Assembly: GCA_964503235.1 (NCBI GenBank)
Contig: CAZCZJ010000029.1
Coordinates: 1 to 25,597 of the forward strand
Origin: W425 sp964503235
GTDB taxonomy: Bacteria; Chloroflexota; Dehalococcoidia; Dehalococcoidales; RBG-16-60-22
Direction of reading: 5' to 3'
DNA length: 25,597 nt
A program made the position numbers and the translations under genes. Positions 22,870 through 25,597 of this stretch are shown here, piece after piece. Under the pieces are notes generated by a model, which made no database searches, was not told the origin of the DNA, and worked only from the letters and a program-made list of their open reading frames with translations. Position 1 is the stretch's first letter. Each line of letters opens with the position of its first letter.

Positions 22870-23688
22870 TTGAGTTTTACGGAAAAACTGGCTGAAGCTG
22901 TTAATAAAAACCGGAGTTTACTCTGCATCGGACTGGACCCCGACCCGGCACTGATGCCGGAAAAGCTGGGTATCTTTGAATTCAACCAGGCGATTATCAA
23001 CGCTACCTCTGACCTCGTCTGCGCCTATAAGCCCAATATCGCTTTCTACGAAGCCTTCGGCAGTAGCGGGCTGGACGACCTGAAGCGTACCCGTGAGTGT
23101 ATACCAGCGGATATCCCGGTAATCATCGATGCCAAGCGGGGTGATATCGGTAACACCGCCCGGGCCTATACCCGCGGTCTTTTCGATTACTTTAATTTTG
23201 ACGCTGCTACAGTGAGCCCGTATCTGGGCTACGATTCTCTGGAGCCGTTTATCGAGTATGGAGACAAAGGAATCTTCGTGCTCTGCCGTACGTCCAACGA
23301 CGGCGCCGTCGATTTTCAGTCGCTTTCCTGTGACGTAGAGGGGGGCAATAAGCCGCTTTTTGAAGTAGTTGCCGCCAAAGTGAACCAGTGGAATACCCGT
23401 GGCAACCTGGGGCTGGTGGTGGGTGCAACCTATCCCGAAGAATTGCAGCGGATACGGCAGGACTATCCGGATATACCTTTACTGATACCCGGCATCGGTG
23501 CCCAGGGAGGAGAACTCTCGCAGGTCGTAAGGCATGGCGTTGATGCTAGAAAGCAGAGAACTATTATAAATTCATCGCGGCAGATACTCTATGCATCAAA
23601 AGGTAAAGATTATGCCGAAGTCGCCAGACGAGCGGCTAAGGAATTAAGAGACCGGATTAACGGCTTTTTAGCGACTAGAGATTCGTAG
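22870..23688 (+). CDS. pyrF: Orotidine 5'-phosphate decarboxylase, type 2
   Basis: PyrF converts OMP to UMP, the last step of de novo pyrimidine synthesis. The 272-residue TIM barrel contains LLCIGLDPDP, CAYKPNIAFYEAFG, the catalytic IIDAKRGDIGNTA (Lys89 region), VSPYLGYDSLEPF, LVVGATYPEEL, LIPGIGAQGG and INSSRQILYA. Length and the GDKGIFVLCRTSN segment place it in the longer type-2 subfamily. The start is TTG with GAGG upstream. It sits between the SWIM gene and DUF951, with no other pyr gene nearby. Confidence 0.95.
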   Translation: MSFTEKLAEAVNKNRSLLCIGLDPDPALMPEKLGIFEFNQAIINATSDLVCAYKPNIAFYEAFGSSGLDDLKRTRECIPADIPVIIDAKRGDIGNTARAYTRGLFDYFNFDAATVSPYLGYDSLEPFIEYGDKGIFVLCRTSNDGAVDFQSLSCDVEGGNKPLFEVVAAKVNQWNTRGNLGLVVGATYPEELQRIRQDYPDIPLLIPGIGAQGGELSQVVRHGVDARKQRTIINSSRQILYASKGKDYAEVARRAAKELRDRINGFLATRDS

Positions 23689-23701
23689 TGGTAGCTACAT
23701 C

Positions 23702-23899
23702 ATGGTACCGGATATCAAACTCGGTGATATAGTCCGTCTGAAGAAAGTCCATCCCTGTGGTGGCTATGAATGGCAGGTGGTCAGACTGGGGGCTGATATC
23801 GGTATCAAGTGCCTCAAGTGCGGTCGCCGCGTTCTCCTGGAAAGGAATGTCTTTGAGCGTAGAGTCAGGGAAGTTATCTCGCACGATAGTAAAGAATAA
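23702..23899 (+). CDS. DUF951 family protein
   Basis: The protein has 65 residues and starts 13 bases after pyrF. The family pattern is clear: LGDIVRLKKVHPCGGYEWQV, RLGADIGIKCLKCGRRVLLER and a charged end. His17, Cys18, Cys37 and Cys40 could form a zinc site. DUF951 proteins are widespread in Firmicutes, often beside the ribosome-associated GTPase YchF or chromosome-segregation genes, and their function is unknown. Here the gene is likely the last of the SWIM-pyrF-DUF951 transcript. Confidence 0.9.
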   Translation: MVPDIKLGDIVRLKKVHPCGGYEWQVVRLGADIGIKCLKCGRRVLLERNVFERRVREVISHDSKE

Positions 23900-23975
23900 C
23901 CTGTTGTTAGATTACGATTGGACATCATTCAATCTATTCCATTATGATAGTATCTGATAAGGAGGATTCAATAAA

Positions 23976-24410
23976 ATGGCTGAAGGCAGATATGACAAAT
24001 ATGTTAAAATAAAACCCTCGATGGATTTTACCAAGCTCTATCCAGCGCTTACGGCGCCGTCGTTCCATGTCCACGGGAAGGAATGGAATTCCCCGTATAG
24101 AATGGACTGGTTTTGCGTAACCGAGCCTTTCCTGATGATTAACGAGCCCCATACCCACGATTTTGACCAGTTCCTGGCTTTCCAGGGGGGTGACCCCACT
24201 CATGTTAATGATTTTGACGCCGAGGTCTGGCTATACCTTGGAGGAGGAGATGAGCAGGAAAAACTGGTGATTACCCAGAGTTGTTTTGTTCATGTACCTG
24301 CGGGTTTCGTACACACACCGCTTGAGTTCAAAAGAATAGGTAAACCCATTGTATTTATGGATATCGCTCTCGTAGCTGAGTACGTAAGGAAGCCGGAGGA
24401 AGAGAAATAA
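23976..24410 (+). CDS. Cupin-like protein of unknown function
   Basis: The 144-residue protein has an AAGGAGG box ahead of its ATG, and a weak promoter (TTGGAC at 23918 with TATGAT at 23943, 19-base spacing) may lie upstream. The metal-site pattern is cupin-like: His59-x-His61 in EPHTHDFDQFLAFQGG, then the FDAEVWLYLGG strand, and VPAGFVHTPLEF with His113. This looks like a single-domain beta barrel that may bind a metal, but the usual Glu of motif 1 is replaced by Asp/Gln. I do not recognise a characterised subfamily. The substrate is unknown. The converging response-regulator gene ends about 70 bases away. Confidence 0.8.
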   Translation: MAEGRYDKYVKIKPSMDFTKLYPALTAPSFHVHGKEWNSPYRMDWFCVTEPFLMINEPHTHDFDQFLAFQGGDPTHVNDFDAEVWLYLGGGDEQEKLVITQSCFVHVPAGFVHTPLEFKRIGKPIVFMDIALVAEYVRKPEEEK

Positions 24411-24481
24411 CCTGAATTTTTAGGGTGTATAAACTAATAAGAGCCGCTGATTCGAACCGGTTTCAGTAATACAAAATTATC

Positions 24482-24910
24482 CTAGTTTTTTGCGGCGGCA
24501 TTGCTCACTGATGCAGGGCTCTTACCCTCCTGGTGTAGAATGCCAGCCACCGTCTTACTCAATTTATGGGCGCTCAAGGGCTTGATGAGGTAACTGGTGG
24601 CGCCCATGCGCAGTGTCCTTCGCTGTTGTACAGACTCGGCTATAGCGGTAAGCACTACCACGGGAACTTTTGAGAGCGCCGGATTGCCTTTTATTTCCTG
24701 GAGTATCGACCAGCCGTCGGGGCCCGGCAGCCGCAGGTCCAGCAGCACTAAAGATACATGATTCTCATTAATCAGTTCCATTCCCGTGTGGCCGTCACTG
24801 GCTCTGATAACCCGGTAACCTTCCAGCTCCAGCACCCGGGAAATGAAATTCTGGATATCCAGGTCGTCCTCGATTATCAGTACCGTGTGTATCTTGGCTT
24901 TTCTGGTCAT
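24482..24910 (-). CDS. Single-domain response regulator (CheY-like receiver)
   Basis: The 142-residue protein is a receiver domain with only short extra tails. The acidic pair is Asp15-Asp16, the phosphorylated residue Asp58 is in LVLLDLRLPGPDG, Thr88 is in VVVLTAIA, and Lys110 is in YLIKPLSAHKL. No output domain is attached, so it must act through a protein partner or as a phosphate relay. No histidine kinase gene is adjacent. The last 20 residues (EGKSPASVSNAAAKN) are probably disordered. The ribosome site is weak. Confidence 0.92.
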   Translation of the reverse strand: MTRKAKIHTVLIIEDDLDIQNFISRVLELEGYRVIRASDGHTGMELINENHVSLVLLDLRLPGPDGWSILQEIKGNPALSKVPVVVLTAIAESVQQRRTLRMGATSYLIKPLSAHKLSKTVAGILHQEGKSPASVSNAAAKN

Positions 24911-25236
24911 GGCTTCGGTCTCTGTTATTTGCCTGTAAGCAAACGACCTTGTAGCCCTGCATCTTTTAAACGGGTCCTAATTCTTACAAATACTGTTTCT
25001 CTAGTCTACGTTATTGCCGTAATATCTAAGGTATATACTTTATTTCTAGAATTAGCTTTATGAAGCAAAGCGACTAGAAGTAATATTACAACAAATACGT
25101 AACAATGTCAAATATAATGACAAAAGACTTGGTATATGAGAGTAAGAAAGTGACAAATGACATGATACATCATTATCACTGGGCACATTAGGCACTGGTT
25201 TTAAAAAAACCGCGAAGACTGGTTCTATTATGGGTC
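24911..25236. other. AT-rich region without a credible gene
   Basis: Only short frames occur here. A 61-codon minus-strand frame (25058-25243) is hydrophobic, has no ribosome site and looks spurious. A short inverted repeat GTTTGC/GCAAAC near 24930-24945 lies upstream of the response regulator. Confidence 0.5.
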
Positions 25237-25266
25237 TTGTCAATAATAGTGACTTGGTGCTATGAT
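25237..25266 (+). promoter_or_regulatory. Sigma-70-type promoter pointing at the tRNA-like segment
   Basis: TTGTCA (25237-25242) and TATGAT (25261-25266) are 18 bases apart. The predicted start is about 35 bases before the tRNA-like sequence. Confidence 0.6.
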
Positions 25267-25307
25267 GAAAATCTCCAGGATATTCAGTTGAAGAAGCAGC
25301 AATATTT

Positions 25308-25346
25308 GCCAGCGTAGCTCAGTGATAGAGTAGCGGTTTTGTAAAC
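25308..25346 (+). tRNA. tRNA-Thr(UGU)-like 5' half only
   Basis: The sequence matches the first half of a tRNA: acceptor strand GCCAGCG (25308-25314), TA, D-arm GCTC/GAGT with AGTGATA loop, and anticodon stem GCGGT with loop TTTGTAA. The anticodon TGT at 25340-25342 indicates Thr. After 25346 the match is lost: the 3' stem strand is ACAGC rather than ACCGC, and no variable loop, TTCGA T-loop or matching acceptor in a proper position follows. It is a remnant, an interrupted gene or a chimera. A promoter precedes it. Confidence 0.55.
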
Positions 25347-25352
25347 AGCTTA

Positions 25353-25391
25353 GGGCCATGCCGCCCGGTGTTTTCGGGTGTCACATGGCCC
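25353..25391. other. Strong hairpin directly after the tRNA half
   Basis: GGGCCATG (25353-25360) pairs with CATGGCCC (25384-25391), and inside it CCCG (25364-25367) pairs with CGGG (25375-25378). No clear T-run follows on the plus strand, so it is not a typical terminator. Its identity is unknown. Confidence 0.6.
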
Positions 25392-25597
25392 CATTTTGTA
25401 TCTGGAGCAGGGTATAATCAAGGGGTTTCATACCGTCCCGTGACACCCCGTCCCACACAGTTCGTTGGCAAATCCGTTAGCACAAAAGCCGGTGTGCTAA
25501 TACGAGCAACTTTTGAGAATGGATTAGTTCTTTGGGCAAGTGAACAACATACTATATTCCCCAAGGTCAATAGCTCCAGCCAAATTTCCTTCTGTTT
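25392..25597. other. Window end without a recognised gene
   Basis: A minus-strand frame of about 59 codons is open from the right edge to near 25420 and shows no motif I know. Two direct CCGTCCC heptamers lie at 25433 and 25448. Nothing else can be supported. Confidence 0.4.

Noticed and set aside
24445..24470. GATTCGAACC, the reverse of a tRNA T-loop motif (GGTTCGAATC)
   Set aside because: The flanking bases do not form a T-stem, and no acceptor or anticodon arm is present on either strand.
25058..25243. 61-codon minus-strand frame with hydrophobic Ser/Leu-rich translation
   Set aside because: It has no ribosome site or family resemblance, lies in AT-rich intergenic DNA and overlaps the promoter at 25237.
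1..25597. CRISPR array, complete insertion sequence, toxin-antitoxin or restriction system
   Set aside because: No regularly spaced repeats, transposase, integrase, Cas, toxin or methylase/nuclease motifs are seen; the only methyltransferase is the FkbM sugar-type enzyme.

Overview
The window reads as a chromosomal segment of a draft or metagenome-assembled bacterial genome. It has moderate GC, dense gene packing with many overlapping stop/start codons, mixed ATG/GTG/TTG starts, and one run of exactly 100 N at 21544-21643. I infer Chloroflexota, most likely Dehalococcoidia. Reasons are the Thr/Ala-linker lipoprotein, the DUF5679 and DUF951 mini-proteins, type-2 PyrF, a TreT-like glycosyltransferase, and a Gram-positive-style LexA operator. 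This rests on family recognition, not on a phylogenetic marker.

Layout. 1-438: C-terminal end of an acyl-CoA synthetase. 439-851: terminators and a hairpin repeat. 852-2522: a lipoprotein (minus strand), then a DUF998 membrane protein and a small Lys-rich membrane protein. 2615-4432: DAHP synthase and an alpha/beta hydrolase. 4826-6247: purF behind its own promoter. 6278-8417: a NatA/NatB-like ABC exporter (minus). 8830-9555: lexA with an operator just downstream of its promoter. 9565-12576: ilvE (minus), a VTT/DedA-like membrane protein (plus) and an MFS transporter (minus). 12688-15583: pabB-pabA-pabC for p-aminobenzoate, with overlapping junctions. 15596-16980: argC followed by an unknown protein (minus). 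17214-17354: a 46-residue zinc ribbon with its own promoter and terminator. 17460-22190: a minus-strand carbohydrate block, treT-like, pfk, an FkbM methyltransferase and class II aldolase. 22588-23899: SWIM zinc-finger protein, pyrF and DUF951 as a plus-strand operon. 23976-24910: a cupin and a single-domain response regulator. 24911-25597: no convincing gene, but a promoter leading into a 5' half of a tRNA-Thr(UGU) that stops matching in the anticodon stem.

Functionally this is mostly housekeeping: entry to aromatic biosynthesis, folate precursor, purine, pyrimidine, arginine and branched-chain amino acid steps, upper glycolysis with trehalose synthesis, and the SOS repressor. I see no CRISPR array, complete insertion sequence, restriction system or recognisable defence island.

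The least ordinary features are a family of hairpin-built repeats in three intergenic gaps, the truncated tRNA with an unexplained downstream hairpin, the FkbM methyltransferase wedged between pfk and the aldolase gene, and a possible attenuator in front of the SWIM gene.
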